Assembly (NCBI GenBank): GCA_003512955.1 | Contig: DOTG01000041.1 | Location: 316,494 to 380,493 of the forward strand | From: Marinilabiliales bacterium | GTDB lineage: Bacteria; Bacteroidota; Bacteroidia; Bacteroidales; SZUA-534 | Direction of reading: 5' to 3' | Length of the DNA: 64,000 nucleotides | Shown: positions 50,460-59,389 of the stretch, one piece after another | How positions within the stretch are numbered: position 1 is the first letter of the stretch | Layout of the letters: every line of letters starts with the position of its first letter | Translations under genes and position numbers: made by a program | The notes under the pieces: model-generated | Told to the model about the DNA's origin: nothing | The model's input: the letters and a program-made list of their open reading frames with translations, nothing else | Database searches by the model: none

Positions 50460-51833
50460 TCAAACCCGAAATCCCATAATCAATATATCATCCGTTTGTT
50501 CATTGGTGTCTTTCCAGCTTTTAAAGGTTTTTTTTATAATTTGGCATTGCTCGTCAAGCAGTAAATGGGAATTATCGAGCAATAGTTTTTTAAAATTTGA
50601 TAAAAAGAATTTTCTGTTTTCTTCGGCTCCAAACTGGTCAGAAAATCCATCGGTGAAGAGGTAGATAATATCACCGATATACAGGTGGATGTTTTGATTC
50701 AGAAACGGCTTTCCATCAAAATAATGTACACCAATGGGCATCCGGTTGGGTTTTAATTCAATCATCTCATCGGACCGGACAATGTAAAGTGGACGGTTGG
50801 CTCCGGCATACTGCAAAATATTATTGTTTTTATCCACGATGCAGATGGCCATATCCATTCCATCGCGGTTTTCAACGGAACGTCGCCCTTGTTGCAAGGC
50901 ACTCTTAATTTTTATCCGTAGTTGGTCGAGGATTTCACCGGCTGATAAATCGGGAAACTGGAGAATAATATCGTTAATGGAGGCTAATCCCAGGATGGTG
51001 ATTAACGCACCAGGAACTCCATGGCCCGTGCAGTCGGCAACTCCACAGATAATTTTTTCTTTGTTGGCGCCGTATTCTTTAAAAAAATAGAAATCGCCAC
51101 TGACCACATCCTTTGGCTGCCAATAGATAAACGACTGAGGAAAATGTAATTTGAATGAATCGGTATGTTGAAGCATCCCTTGTTGAATCTCTTTCGCGTA
51201 TTGAATACTGTCGGTAATATGTTTATGTTGTAATTCCAATTCCTGTTTCTGCTTTTCGACCTGCGTTTTCTCATTTTCAAAGTTCATGCGTAACGCGCTA
51301 AATATTAATGCCGAAAACAGTACCACGTATGTGAATGTAAAAAGTAAATCGGCATTTTTTATTGCCACACTGGGATAGGGGTACACAAATTGCGGTGCCG
51401 CATAATAAATTGCATACAGAACTATCAGGTTGATAATAATTAGCGCGCTTATAACCAAGTGTTTTTTCCGGTTGGTTATACTTAAAAAGATGACAAAAGC
51501 TAAAATATATAAATAGTTAATTGAACCATTAGGCCCCTCGTTCAATAACCAGGAACCGCTTAAGATGAATAATGCAGCAAAAATATATGTCCAGACAAAG
51601 AACTGCCGTAAGATTCTGGAATTGACATAAATATATACCAGGAAGACAGAACCGATACCAATAATAACTTGTAAAACTTGAGGGAGATCCAGATTGGCAT
51701 TGATGATTAAACTGATACCTGAAACAATAATGGAGATAAACACCGCGATATTGAACAGCCGTTTTTCAACATCGAATTTTAAGGGGCTTCCGGCAATTAA
51801 TTGTTCAAAACTGACTAGAAATTTCATGATCAT
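50460..51833 (-). CDS. membrane-anchored SpoIIE/PP2C-type serine phosphatase
   Basis: A 457-residue protein. Six or seven N-terminal helices (about 25-190) are followed by a coil (about 190-215; KTQVEKQKQELELQHKHITDSIQYA) and the SpoIIE phosphatase domain (about 225-455). Metal-binding acidic residues are in VSGDFYFF, VADCTGHGVPGAL, DGMDMAIC, FTDGFSDQFG and QTDDILIMGF. Such proteins usually dephosphorylate anti-anti-sigma factors and so switch partner proteins. No STAS or HATPase partner is adjacent. A second Met two codons on (51827) is an equally good start. Next to the multi-PAS kinase, on the same strand. Confidence 0.94.
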   Translation of the reverse strand: MIMKFLVSFEQLIAGSPLKFDVEKRLFNIAVFISIIVSGISLIINANLDLPQVLQVIIGIGSVFLVYIYVNSRILRQFFVWTYIFAALFILSGSWLLNEGPNGSINYLYILAFVIFLSITNRKKHLVISALIIINLIVLYAIYYAAPQFVYPYPSVAIKNADLLFTFTYVVLFSALIFSALRMNFENEKTQVEKQKQELELQHKHITDSIQYAKEIQQGMLQHTDSFKLHFPQSFIYWQPKDVVSGDFYFFKEYGANKEKIICGVADCTGHGVPGALITILGLASINDIILQFPDLSAGEILDQLRIKIKSALQQGRRSVENRDGMDMAICIVDKNNNILQYAGANRPLYIVRSDEMIELKPNRMPIGVHYFDGKPFLNQNIHLYIGDIIYLFTDGFSDQFGAEENRKFFLSNFKKLLLDNSHLLLDEQCQIIKKTFKSWKDTNEQTDDILIMGFRV

Positions 51834-51980
51834 AAACTCACTTCTACTAATTACCAGCTTAATATACTGAATTGAAAATCAATTTAACATTTCTTTCGAA
51901 AACGTGAAGATGAAATTACTCATTTTATTCTAAAAACTGTAATTTCGGTATTTAAAATGAATCACCTAAAACATTTAATT

Positions 51981-53585
51981 ATGTCAAGTTTCAAATACCA
52001 AAAACCATTTCCCATTGAGAAAGACACTACCCTTTACAAGTTACTGACAAAGGACTTTGTGTCGGTGGTGGAGTTTGAAGGAAGGAAAATCCTGAAAGTC
52101 GATCCTATGGGATTAGAACTTTTGGCCAAAGAAGCAGTAACCGATGTTTCTTTTTATTTGCGGCCTGCCCATTTAACCAAACTGGCTCAAATATTGAATG
52201 ATTCCGAAGCATCCGATAATGATAAGTTTGTAGCCCATACCATGTTATTGAACCAGGTAATAGCGGCTGAAGGAGAACTACCTACCTGCCAGGATACCGG
52301 AACAGCCATTGTGATTGGTAAAAAAGGGGAGGATGTTTGGACCGGCGGCCATGATGCCGAACATCTGTCAAAAGGGATTTTTGAGACCTATCAGGAAAAA
52401 AACCTCCGTTATTCGCAGGTCGTCCCCTTGACCATGTTCGACGAAAAGAATACAGGCAACAACCTTCCGGCACAGATTGATATTTATTCCGGAGCAGGAA
52501 ACACGTATGAATTTTTATTTATCACCAAAGGTGGCGGTTCAGCAAACAAAACCTATTTGTATCAGCAAACCAAATCATTGCTTACCGAAGAAAACCTGAC
52601 CAAATTTGTAAAAGAAAAGATCAAAGACCTGGGGACTTCGGCCTGCCCTCCCTACCATTTGGCATTGGTTATTGGGGGAACCTCGGCTGAAGCCACGTTA
52701 GCCACTGTTAAAAAAGCCTCCGCTGGCTATTATGATCACCTTCCTACCCAGGGAAATGAAGGTGGACAAGCCTTCCGTGATTTGGAATGGGAGGCCAAAG
52801 TGCAGAAGATTTGTGAAGAAAGTACCATTGGTGCCCAGTTTGGAGGCAAATATTTTGTTCACGATGTACGGGTCATCCGGTTGCCCCGCCATGCAGCGTC
52901 GTGCCCGGTTGGGCTGGGAGTGAGCTGTAGTGCCGATCGTAACATCAAAGCTAAAATTACTCCCGAAGGGATATTTTTAGAAGCTTTGGAAAAAGACCCC
53001 AAAAAATACCTTCCTAAACAGGCTCCTCATTTGGCTCCATCGGTCGATATAAATTTGGATCAACCCATGGCAGATATATTGAGGGAACTTTCGAAATACC
53101 CGATTAAAACACGGCTCAATTTAAACGGGACATTGATTGTAGCCCGCGATATAGCCCATGCCCAGCTTAAAGAACTGCTTGATTCGGGCAAACCTCTGCC
53201 TGACTATTTTAAGAACCACCCCGTATATTATGCCGGGCCGGCCAAAACCCCTAAAGGGATGGCAAGCGGAAGTTTTGGCCCTACTACCGCCGGGCGGATG
53301 GATGTGTATGTGGATTTGTTCCAGAAACACGGCGGAAGCATGGTAATGTTGGCCAAAGGAAACCGGAGCAGGCAGGTTACCGATGCCTGCAAAAATAATG
53401 GAGGATTTTATTTGGGGTCTATTGGCGGGCCTGCTGCCATTTTGGCCAAAGACAGCATTAAATCGTCGGAGGTGATTGATTTCCCTGAATTGGGAATGGA
53501 AGCTATCCGTAAAATTACCGTTGAAAATTTCCCCGCTTTCATTATCGTGGATGATAAGGGGAATGATTTTTTTGAAAAATTGTAA
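51981..53585 (+). CDS. class I (iron-sulfur) fumarate hydratase
   Basis: A 534-residue fumarase interconverting fumarate and malate. The three cluster cysteines are in LPTCQDTGTA, GTSACPPYHLALVIGG and ASCPVGLGVSCSADR. The C-terminal beta half includes PVYYAGPAKTPKGMASGSFGPTTAGRMD and GGFYLGSIGGPAAILA. Single-chain class I form (FumA/FumB-like), oxygen-sensitive in known members. The ATG at 51981 (MSSFKYQKPF) is preferred to that at 51957, because a TAATTTCG promoter-like element at 51940-51947 would start transcription near the first ATG. Monocistronic with a terminator. Confidence 0.95.
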   Translation: MSSFKYQKPFPIEKDTTLYKLLTKDFVSVVEFEGRKILKVDPMGLELLAKEAVTDVSFYLRPAHLTKLAQILNDSEASDNDKFVAHTMLLNQVIAAEGELPTCQDTGTAIVIGKKGEDVWTGGHDAEHLSKGIFETYQEKNLRYSQVVPLTMFDEKNTGNNLPAQIDIYSGAGNTYEFLFITKGGGSANKTYLYQQTKSLLTEENLTKFVKEKIKDLGTSACPPYHLALVIGGTSAEATLATVKKASAGYYDHLPTQGNEGGQAFRDLEWEAKVQKICEESTIGAQFGGKYFVHDVRVIRLPRHAASCPVGLGVSCSADRNIKAKITPEGIFLEALEKDPKKYLPKQAPHLAPSVDINLDQPMADILRELSKYPIKTRLNLNGTLIVARDIAHAQLKELLDSGKPLPDYFKNHPVYYAGPAKTPKGMASGSFGPTTAGRMDVYVDLFQKHGGSMVMLAKGNRSRQVTDACKNNGGFYLGSIGGPAAILAKDSIKSSEVIDFPELGMEAIRKITVENFPAFIIVDDKGNDFFEKL

Positions 53586-53602
53586 TAATTTGCAAATAAG
53601 TT

Positions 53603-53637
53603 AAAGGCTGATTTGGTAATTCAAATCAGCCTTTTTT
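53603..53637. terminator. bidirectional terminator between fumarase and the T9SS gene
   Basis: AAAGGCTGATTTG, loop GTAATT, CAAATCAGCCTTTTTT. The stem is 13 bp with A and T runs on either side, so it can end transcription from both genes. Confidence 0.9.
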
Positions 53638-55069
53638 AGTGCTGAACAATTAATTTTTTTGTGTAATCAATATAATCAGTTTTAATGTGAATTAGATATA
53701 TTCCATTTGAAACACCAAACAGGGGCAATGTTTTTTCTTCATTTAATTTTACCTTTTTTATTAATTTACCGTCCATTCCAAATATTTGGATGTCAATACT
53801 TTTATCTTTAGTACCTATAAAAGTAATATTTTCAGAGGCTGGATTGGGGTAAAAAATTGTTTCAGTTTCTTTTTTATCGATGGAACCGGTCATAAAACCA
53901 TCGGAAAATACTGTTCCAGATGTTATTCCATCTTTAATGTACCTAATCATGCTCCAACTGTAAGTTACTTCAAAATGAAATAGTTCTTTGTGAACCAAAC
54001 CTAATCCTTGTTGATATTTCCAATACCAAACAGATGGGTATTCATCGGTTTGACCTGATAAATAAAAAATCCCAGAATCATTTTTAATATAGGGTCCGTT
54101 TTCAGGGGAATAAAACCCAATGACTTTTGATAATTTATTATTATTATAGGTAACTGATGGAAAACTGTAACATGTATAAGGCTCCATTTCAGGTTGCTCT
54201 GTAAATATTTCTTCAAAAGTATATGGGTAAATAATTGTCTTTTGGAAAGGATATTGATTGACTAAATGATTCGGAAGGTTGGCAATTACCTTTGTAAACT
54301 GCGTATGAGTACATTCTCCAACATAAGGGAAATAAATAGGTCGAAATTTTTCATCAATGGTAAGGATTAATGTGTCACGTTTCTTTATAACATCCTTTAA
54401 AGTCCATTTATAAAGTCCACCACTTAAATCTGCTTCAGGATAAAATGAACCCTCATCATATTGAAACACGTCTCCCACATGAAAATCAAAGATTTCATCA
54501 AACCCAAGAAGGCATTTTCCTAATTTTGCTTTTTCAAGTCCAGATAAAGTAAACTCAAAGTAATTGAGGATACCAAAGTTTTTTGAAAGCTTGATTTTGG
54601 TTTTGTTATTAATGGAAATGGTCATTACCGAATCCATTAGTTCAAAAATGGTTTCAGAGGTTCTTGATTCAACCTTTGCTAATTGAGTTTTGTTTTCATC
54701 GAACCACCAGCTATCGCCAACGGTACCAGTAACTTGAATGAAGAAGGTTTGGGGATTTTGGAAGGTTGATAAACCTGAAATAGATTTCCTCCATTCCCGT
54801 TGTAAAAATCCGGGTTGGTTATCCTGATAGGATCCTTCATTGGAGCAGGTATCGCAGGGCAGGAAAAAACGGTTAAAATAAAAAACCGAATCGGAATTGG
54901 CCGTTTTTACCGAATCAATAAAAAGGGTGTATAATGGAATTGTATCGCCGGTTTTCTGATAATGGTAGCGTTCATCAATTTGTAGTAAGTTCCAGTTTTG
55001 AGCGTTTATATTTGGTTAGCAGAGTAATAAAATTAAAAACAATAGTATAAAAAAATGATAGTTCTTCAT
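53636..55069 (-). pseudogene. T9SS-exported protein gene with in-frame stop in its signal peptide
   Basis: The body is an extracellular-type protein ending in a type A sorting domain (FYPNPASENITFIGTKDKSIDIQIFGMDGKLI..., then GVSNGIYLIHIKTD, KKLIVQH). The frame continues upstream of the first internal Met (54637) without a break and is clearly coding (YHYQKTGDTIPLYTLFIDSV, CDTCSNEG, WWFDENKTQ). It leads to an ATG at 55069 with a signal peptide MKNYHFFILLFLILLLC that is cut by TAA at codon 18 (55016-55018), followed by PNINAQNW, a normal cleavage site. One base change (TAA for a sense codon) explains this. Without the signal peptide the T9SS tail could not work. It could be a recent nonsense mutation or a sequencing error. 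477 codons without the stop. Function unknown. Confidence 0.85.
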
Positions 55070-55559
55070 GAGTTAAGATTAAAAAATCAGCTAATAAATT
55101 TACGGGAAAATTGTTTAAAACCAATGTTCAACGATAATTTGTTCGTACAATTCTCAAGCAGTTTACACCACAGATTTTTGGGATATTCTTACTTTTTGTA
55201 ATTAAACCGGAACTAAAAATTTAAAGAGTTATGCGCATGTTAATATTTTTTGTGCAAAAAATTCCGATATTCCAATGATGATTTTATAATTCTAACTATC
55301 AGTGTAATATCCTTGAAATAACCTATCACTGGAGAGAATAAAAACCATCTTTATTGTTTAATTGAGAGGGCAACTATTGGTAAATCCAATGTTTTTTATT
55401 CACTTTGCACCCTGATCTTTGTCATGTTAAAGTATGTTGAATAAAACAAAACATGTAAAGTCAAAGGGTTAGTGAAATTAAACTCTCAAAAAGGGAAACA
55501 TTTAAAAACAATCATGGGTAGGCGTTCGTTTTAGGTGACGCATCTCAAAAAGATTACGT
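55070..55559. other. intergenic region before the acyl-CoA carboxylase operon
   Basis: 490 bases without an open frame of note. A+T-rich, with several TTTG boxes (for example near 55404 and 55417) that are one base off the promoter consensus. The carboxylase promoter probably lies among them. No hairpin with a T-run and no recognisable RNA element was seen. Confidence 0.5.
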
Positions 55560-57116
55560 ATGGATACAAACGGAAAACTTTTCAGAAAATTTCTTGAGCG
55601 CGAGGAAAAAATCAACAACCAATTCAGCATTGAAAACGCGAAAAAACAACATAGTAAAGGTAAACTATCAGCTGTTGAGCGAATTGAGCTCCTTTTTGAT
55701 AAAGATACTTTCGAAGAAATTGATGCCTTTGTAATTCCGGCCCCTTTAACAACCAGTTTTGGTAAAATAACTGAAGCCTATGGTGATGGAGTTATCGTGG
55801 GCTATGGGAAAGTTTCAGGTCGGTTGGTATTTGCATACGCTCAGGACTTTACAGTGATGGGTGGTTCTTTGGGTTCGGTCCATGCTCAAAAAATCAATAA
55901 AATTCAGCAAATGGCACTGAAAATGGGTGCACCTATTGTAGGGCTGATTGACTCCGGGGGGGCCCGTATTCAGGAAGGTATCGCGAGTTTAGCCGGGTAC
56001 GCCATGATTTTTAAACACAACGTACACGCATCAGGTGTTATTCCTCAGATTTCGGTTATTATGGGGCCTGCCGCCGGTGGGGCTGTTTATTCTCCCGCAT
56101 TGACTGATTTTGTCTTTATGACTAACAAAACCAGTTACATGTTCGTTACCGGACCCAACGTGGTGAAAGAGGTGTTGAACGAAGAGGTAACCAACGACGA
56201 ATTAGGTGGTGCTGAGGTACATTCGAAAAAAAGCGGGGTTTCCCAAATGATGTACGAAGACGAAGAACATACCATCCAAGGTGTCCGGAAGCTATTAACT
56301 TATATCCCATCAAACAATGTGGTAAATCCTCCGGTGGTGTTAAATCCAGAGGAAACACCTGATTATAATGAGAGACTCCGTGATGTGGTTCCCGACGATC
56401 CGAACAAACCTTACGATGTTAAGGAGGTTATCAACCTTTTGATGGATGTGGATAGTTTTTTCGAAATCAGTGAAAACTACGCGCAGAATATTGTTGTTGG
56501 GTTTGGTCGGTTAAAAGGGCAAACCATTGGTATTGTGGCTAACCAACCCAAAGTTTTGGCTGGGACCATTGATATAAATTCATCGATAAAAGCAGCCCGT
56601 TTTATTCGCTTTTGCGATGCATTCAACATCCCTATTTTAACATTGGAAGATGTTCCGGGATTCTTGCCTGGCGTAGATCAGGAGCACATGGGAATTATCC
56701 GTCACGGGGCTAAAATGTTGTATGCTTATACCGAGGCTACTGTACCAAAAATTACGGTTATCATGCGTAAATCGTATGGTGGAGCGTATATTGTGATGAA
56801 CAGTAAAAATATTGGCGGCGACTTTAATTATGCATGGCCAACTGCCGAAATTGCTGTGATGGGACCCGATGGGGCTGTAGCTGTGCTTTACCGTCGTGAA
56901 TTGGAAAGTTCCGAAGATCCGGATGCACTGAAAAAGGAATTGATAAAAACCTACCGTGACGAAATTGCCAATCCATATATTGCTGATGAAAAGGGATATA
57001 TTGACGAAGTAATTGACCCGGCAGTGACCCGGAAAAAGTTGATTGTGTCCTTTGAAGCCTTGCAGAACAAGCATGTGGCACGTCCTGCCAAGAAACACGG
57101 TAACATTCCATTGTAA
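55560..57116 (+). CDS. acyl-CoA carboxylase carboxyltransferase (beta) subunit, propionyl-CoA type
   Basis: A 518-residue carboxyltransferase that moves CO2 from carboxybiotin to an acyl-CoA, most likely propionyl-CoA or acetyl-CoA. N-terminal half: DFTVMGGSLGSVHAQKI, then GLIDSGGARIQEGI, QISVIMGPAAGGAVYSPAL. C-terminal half: FNIPILTLEDVPGFLPGVDQEHMGIIRHGAKMLYAY, MRKSYGGAYIVMNSK, WPTAEIAVMGPDGAV. Both acyl-CoA and biotin oxyanion-hole glycine motifs are complete. Closest to PccB/MmdA. The following biotin carboxylase makes the ATP-dependent carboxylase more likely than the Na+-pumping decarboxylase. First gene of a three-gene operon. Confidence 0.95.
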   Translation: MDTNGKLFRKFLEREEKINNQFSIENAKKQHSKGKLSAVERIELLFDKDTFEEIDAFVIPAPLTTSFGKITEAYGDGVIVGYGKVSGRLVFAYAQDFTVMGGSLGSVHAQKINKIQQMALKMGAPIVGLIDSGGARIQEGIASLAGYAMIFKHNVHASGVIPQISVIMGPAAGGAVYSPALTDFVFMTNKTSYMFVTGPNVVKEVLNEEVTNDELGGAEVHSKKSGVSQMMYEDEEHTIQGVRKLLTYIPSNNVVNPPVVLNPEETPDYNERLRDVVPDDPNKPYDVKEVINLLMDVDSFFEISENYAQNIVVGFGRLKGQTIGIVANQPKVLAGTIDINSSIKAARFIRFCDAFNIPILTLEDVPGFLPGVDQEHMGIIRHGAKMLYAYTEATVPKITVIMRKSYGGAYIVMNSKNIGGDFNYAWPTAEIAVMGPDGAVAVLYRRELESSEDPDALKKELIKTYRDEIANPYIADEKGYIDEVIDPAVTRKKLIVSFEALQNKHVARPAKKHGNIPL

Positions 57117-57148
57117 AAGCAACGTATTTAAAACCAATAAAGAAACAC

Positions 57149-58654
57149 ATGGCTATAAAAAGCTTATTAATTGTTAACCGGGGAGAGATCGCTATTCGAA
57201 TTGCCCGGACCTGCAAAAAAATGGGAATTGAAACCTGGGGTATCAAAACCTCAAACGAACCACGGGCCCATTATTTATCGCACATGGATAAAATTTATGA
57301 CATGAGCGACGAGTTCTCCGATGTTCTTGTTTTTTTGGATGTGGAACGGTTAATCACTATCGTTGAAGAAACAGGGGTTGATGCTGTGCATCCGGGATAT
57401 GGGTTCTTATCGGAGAATGCCTACTTTGCCCAACGTTGCGTTATTGCAGGAGTGAAGTTTATTGGGCCCACTCCCGATGCCATTCACAAAATGGGAAACA
57501 AAACCGTGGCCCGGCAGATTGCCACCAAAAATAATATTCCTTTAGCCAGTGGAACCACCCACAGCATCCGCGATGCAGAAGAGGCCAAAGAAATAGCCGA
57601 CAAAATTGGGTATCCGGTAATAATTAAGGCTGCTTCAGGTGGTGGGGGCCGTGGGATGCGGATTATCCATAAAGCGGAAGAATTGGCTCAAATGTTCCGG
57701 TTGGCCACCAACGAAGCCGAAAAAGCCTTCAATGACCCATCGGTATTTATCGAAAAGTATATACAAAACCCAAAACATATCGAGTTTCAAATTTTAGCCG
57801 ATAAATTTGGGAACACCATTCACTTAGGTGAAAGGGAATGTAGCATCCAGCGTAAACATCAAAAATTGCTTGAAGAGGCTCCTTCGCCCGCCTTGACCGA
57901 GGAATTGCGGAAAACCATGGGTGAAATAGCCATCAAAATTTCACAGGCCGTAAAGTACGAGAGTGCCGGAACCGTTGAATTCCTGCTCGACCAAAGCAAT
58001 AATTTCTATTTCATGGAGATGAATACCCGGATTCAGGTTGAACATCCGGTAACGGAATTTATTACAGGTCTGGATTTGATTGAACAACAGATACGTATTG
58101 CCCAGGGCGAAGAGTTAAAGCTGAAACAAGAAGATGTTAAGTTGAATGGTTGGGCCATTGAATGCCGGATTAATGCCGAAGATGTGCAAGCTGGATTTTC
58201 GCCTTATTTGGGGACTATCGAAAAGATGGTGCAGCCTACAGGCGATAATATCAGGGTTGACAGTGGCATTGTGGAAGGTGATACCATTTCGCCCAATTTC
58301 GATTCCATGGTTGCTAAATTGATTGTGTGGGGAGCCGACCGAAACGAGGCTATCCGCGAAACCAAGAAAGCTCTGGCAAAGTTTTGGATCAAAGGGTTAA
58401 AAACAACCATTCCGTTCTTTAAAATTGTTCTTGAAAATGAATCGTTCCGATGTGGGACTTTTAATACCGGTTTTATTGAAAATGAACTGGAAAGCATGCA
58501 CGATACCAGCGAAGAGGAAGAAGCTTTAGCTGCTTGGTTTGCTGCCTTAAAATATGCCGAAGAACGTGAAAAAGAGGAGACCAATCAGGTGGATTTCGAA
58601 CAAGGAAAAAATATCAATCCTTGGGTGCTGAATAAACGGTTAAAATCTTTCTAA
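57149..58654 (+). CDS. biotin carboxylase subunit of the acyl-CoA carboxylase
   Basis: A 501-residue ATP-grasp enzyme that carboxylates biotin. Motifs: NRGEIAIRIARTCKKMGI, GYGFLSENAYFA, KAASGGGGRGMR (ATP lid), ECSIQRKHQKLLEEAPSP, EFLLDQSNNFYFMEMNTRIQVEHPVTE, and ECRINAEDVQAGFSP. The C-terminus extends about 45 residues past the usual AccC end with an acidic segment (SEEEEALAAWFAALKYAEEREKEE), perhaps the contact to the other subunits. Separated by 32 and 19 bases from its neighbours. AccC for fatty-acid synthesis is an alternative use, but the operon favours an odd-chain/propionate role. Confidence 0.95.
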   Translation: MAIKSLLIVNRGEIAIRIARTCKKMGIETWGIKTSNEPRAHYLSHMDKIYDMSDEFSDVLVFLDVERLITIVEETGVDAVHPGYGFLSENAYFAQRCVIAGVKFIGPTPDAIHKMGNKTVARQIATKNNIPLASGTTHSIRDAEEAKEIADKIGYPVIIKAASGGGGRGMRIIHKAEELAQMFRLATNEAEKAFNDPSVFIEKYIQNPKHIEFQILADKFGNTIHLGERECSIQRKHQKLLEEAPSPALTEELRKTMGEIAIKISQAVKYESAGTVEFLLDQSNNFYFMEMNTRIQVEHPVTEFITGLDLIEQQIRIAQGEELKLKQEDVKLNGWAIECRINAEDVQAGFSPYLGTIEKMVQPTGDNIRVDSGIVEGDTISPNFDSMVAKLIVWGADRNEAIRETKKALAKFWIKGLKTTIPFFKIVLENESFRCGTFNTGFIENELESMHDTSEEEEALAAWFAALKYAEEREKEETNQVDFEQGKNINPWVLNKRLKSF

Positions 58655-58673
58655 TCAACCTATCTGAAAAATT

Positions 58674-59246
58674 ATGTTATTGGAATTAAAAGAAAAAAGA
58701 ACCATGAAACTAGGCTGGAGTTCAAAAAAAGAATTGAAAAAACTGATTGCGGTCAACCCCGGGCGTAAAAAGTTTGAGTTTCCGCTTCCGTTTACCGATG
58801 AATTGAAAGTAAACGGGAAAACAAGTGAGATTACTCTTAAAACTGATGATAAATTTGGTACCTATTTACTTTATAAAGGCAAAAAATTCCCGGTAGAGCT
58901 TTTGTATAAGAACCAAAACAGATATGAAGTACTCTTAAATGGGGTTTCCTATTTTTTCACTATTGAAACACCCACTTCATATAAACGGATGAAGTTTTTA
59001 TCATCGAAAAGTGACGGAAACAAAAACGAGAATCTGGAGGCTCCCATGCCAGGAAAGATTGTGGAACTACTCACCGAAGAGGGTCGCGAAGTCCGTGCAG
59101 GTGAACCTTTGTTGATTCTTGAAGCCATGAAGATGCAAAACGAAATTCAGGCACCTATTTCGGGGAAAGTGAAGAAAATCCATGTCAAAACCGGGCAAAA
59201 CGTGCTCAAAGATGATTTAATGGTTGAAATACATGCAGGAAAGTAG
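58674..59246 (+). CDS. biotin carboxyl carrier protein of the acyl-CoA carboxylase
   Basis: A 190-residue protein. The N-terminal 115 residues are beta-rich with a linker (KNENLEAPMPGK). The C-terminal 75 residues form a biotinyl domain with the biotinylated Lys in LILEAMKMQNEIQAPISG and the hinge GQNVLKDDLMVEI. It carries biotin between the carboxylase and transferase subunits. An internal Met at 58704 (MKLGWSSKKELKK) could be the start instead. Last gene of the operon, followed by a terminator. Confidence 0.94.
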   Translation: MLLELKEKRTMKLGWSSKKELKKLIAVNPGRKKFEFPLPFTDELKVNGKTSEITLKTDDKFGTYLLYKGKKFPVELLYKNQNRYEVLLNGVSYFFTIETPTSYKRMKFLSSKSDGNKNENLEAPMPGKIVELLTEEGREVRAGEPLLILEAMKMQNEIQAPISGKVKKIHVKTGQNVLKDDLMVEIHAGK

Positions 59247-59270
59247 ATAACAACAACTAACCAACAACTG

Positions 59271-59302
59271 AAAAACCATGGAATCCTTTTTCATGGTTTT
59301 TT
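59271..59302 (+). terminator. intrinsic terminator of the carboxylase operon
   Basis: AAAAACCATG, loop of 11 bases, CATGGTTTTTT. It lies about 25 bases past the carrier gene. Confidence 0.85.
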
Positions 59303-59389
59303 AGTTTATGACGCTTTTATAGCGGATGATTTCAAAATCATCAAAATAGGCAGGCAAAGCGGTTGGGTTGTATAAAAAGAATCATTGAA

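Noticed and set aside
53636..54637. T9SS gene starting at the internal Met 54637
   Set aside because: The frame and protein-like sequence continue 144 codons upstream to a signal peptide. The internal Met start would lack export signals.
56637..57246. Minus-strand frames opposite the acyl-CoA carboxylase genes
   Set aside because: They are shadows of strongly conserved plus-strand genes.
55560..59246. Sodium-pumping methylmalonyl-CoA decarboxylase
   Set aside because: A biotin carboxylase is present, and no membrane decarboxylase or small gamma subunit is in the operon.
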